From the NCBI GenBank assembly GCA_039028895.1, contig JBCCHF010000004.1:1-64000 (forward strand): a stretch of 64,000 nt of DNA, read 5' to 3'. The position numbers were made by a program, and so were the translations under genes. The DNA is from JAHDCJ01 sp039028895. Its GTDB lineage: Bacteria; Bacteroidota; Bacteroidia; Chitinophagales; Saprospiraceae. The notes under the pieces were generated by a model that had not been told where the DNA came from, made no database searches, and saw nothing but the letters and a program-made list of their open reading frames with translations. Position 1 is the stretch's first letter, and each line of letters begins with the position of its first letter. Positions 63,485-64,000 of the stretch are shown piece after piece.

Positions 63485-64000
63485 ATGGCACTTGAAAGGG
63501 AGAAAGCATTAGGCAGTACCATAAAAAAGGAAGATAAAGCACCGGTAAAAAACAGGACTAATCACCTTTTTGTAATCGGTATTGACGAATATAAATATCA
63601 TCCAAAATTGCATAATTGCAAGAGAGATTGCAACAAGCTGATTGAGGTGCTAACGACCAAATATGATTTCTCAATTGATCATGTTGTCAAACGTTATGAC
63701 GCGGAGGCTACCTATACAAATATCCTTGATCAGTTAGAAACTTATTCGACCACCCTGGGAGAACTCGATAACCTGATCGTCTATTTCTCCGGCCACGGTT
63801 ATCGGAATGATATTACTGACATTGGGTATTGGGTGCCAGTCGAAGCCACTAAGGAGACCAAGGATTTTGTGCCGAATAGCCTAATTAGGGATTATATTGA
63901 AATCAACAAAGCTCACCACATCTTCCTGATCCTGGATTCTTGTTTTTCAGGTAAATTATTCTCCCAATTCAAATCGATTCAGGAAGTATATGACCGGATG
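63485..64000 (+). CDS. Second caspase family protein, partial (runs off the window)
   Basis: An ATG 8 bases after the caspase-lipase stop opens a frame that stays open for 172 codons to the edge. It has a C14 caspase fold: LFVIGIDEY (about 28-36), the catalytic His H104 in VYFSGHGY, and the catalytic Cys C153 in LDSCFSG. A short charged N-terminal extension (about 25 residues) precedes the domain. The signature DSCFSG differs from the DCCHSG of the neighbour, so it is not a recent duplicate. The C-terminal part, which would reveal any sensor or effector domain, is missing. Confidence 0.88.
   Translation, partial: MALEREKALGSTIKKEDKAPVKNRTNHLFVIGIDEYKYHPKLHNCKRDCNKLIEVLTTKYDFSIDHVVKRYDAEATYTNILDQLETYSTTLGELDNLIVYFSGHGYRNDITDIGYWVPVEATKETKDFVPNSLIRDYIEINKAHHIFLILDSCFSGKLFSQFKSIQEVYDRM

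Noticed and set aside
58995..64000. Naming the operon as an existing Thoeris type
   Set aside because: TIR plus caspase is suggestive, but the lipase fusion, the second caspase and the YbjN-like TIR tail do not match any type closely enough to assign a name from sequence alone.

Overview
This window is a chromosomal segment from a member of the Bacteroidota, most likely a gliding or saprospirian-type marine/soil relative. That lineage is an inference from gene content and is not proven. The evidence is a type IX secretion and gliding set (GldJ, PorP/SprF family, PorU, PorV), several secreted proteins with type A C-terminal sorting domains, DUF6029 and Omp28 family proteins, a Bacteroidota-type arginase-fold protein, and promoters with the Bacteroidota TTG-N19-TAnnTTTG pattern. 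Starts show no Shine-Dalgarno pattern. No rRNA, tRNA, prophage, insertion sequence or CRISPR array was seen.

Region 1 (1-10.6 kb) is mostly on the minus strand. A 51-bp tandem repeat lies at the left edge. It is followed by an OmpA-type peptidoglycan-anchoring outer-membrane protein, then a Glu/Leu dehydrogenase - mtnA - class II aldolase operon (methionine salvage). Next come a plus-strand formimidoylglutamase-family protein, murF, gldJ and a PorP/SprF-family protein. Region 2 (11-24.8 kb) is mostly plus strand: porU, porV, a small membrane protein, a DUF349-like coiled-coil protein and asd (both minus), a large surface protein with three lamin-tail domains, and a sorting-signal protein with cytochrome-like and copper-monooxygenase-like parts. 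Region 3 (24.8-35.1 kb) holds a gap with two terminators and possibly a small RNA. It also holds pdxH, tadA, a TolC/HlyD efflux pair, a DUF2064 glycosyltransferase, a response regulator, a hybrid histidine kinase, a small unknown protein and rlmD.

Region 4 (35.2-49.7 kb) carries a three-gene periplasmic chaperone/parvulin operon leading to a MoxR ATPase, a GxxExxY protein between inverted repeats, and a PIF1-like ATPase. Then come the cell-division/translation block rny, zapA, coiled coil and pheT, and two unknown proteins. Region 5 (49.7-58.9 kb) is an envelope redox cluster (Omp28 lipoprotein, DUF6029, two paralogous sorting-signal proteins around a TlpA thioredoxin), followed by radC, rpsT and sucA.

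Region 6 (58.9 kb to the right edge) is the outstanding part. It is a tight operon encoding a TIR-domain protein with a CesT/YbjN-like C-terminal domain, a 1090-residue protein joining a caspase to an alpha/beta-hydrolase (lipase) with both catalytic sites intact, and a second caspase that runs off the window. The layout suggests a TIR-signalled, caspase- and lipase-executed immune or cell-death system. It resembles TIR-caspase (Thoeris-like) defence but has an added lipase effector and two caspases.
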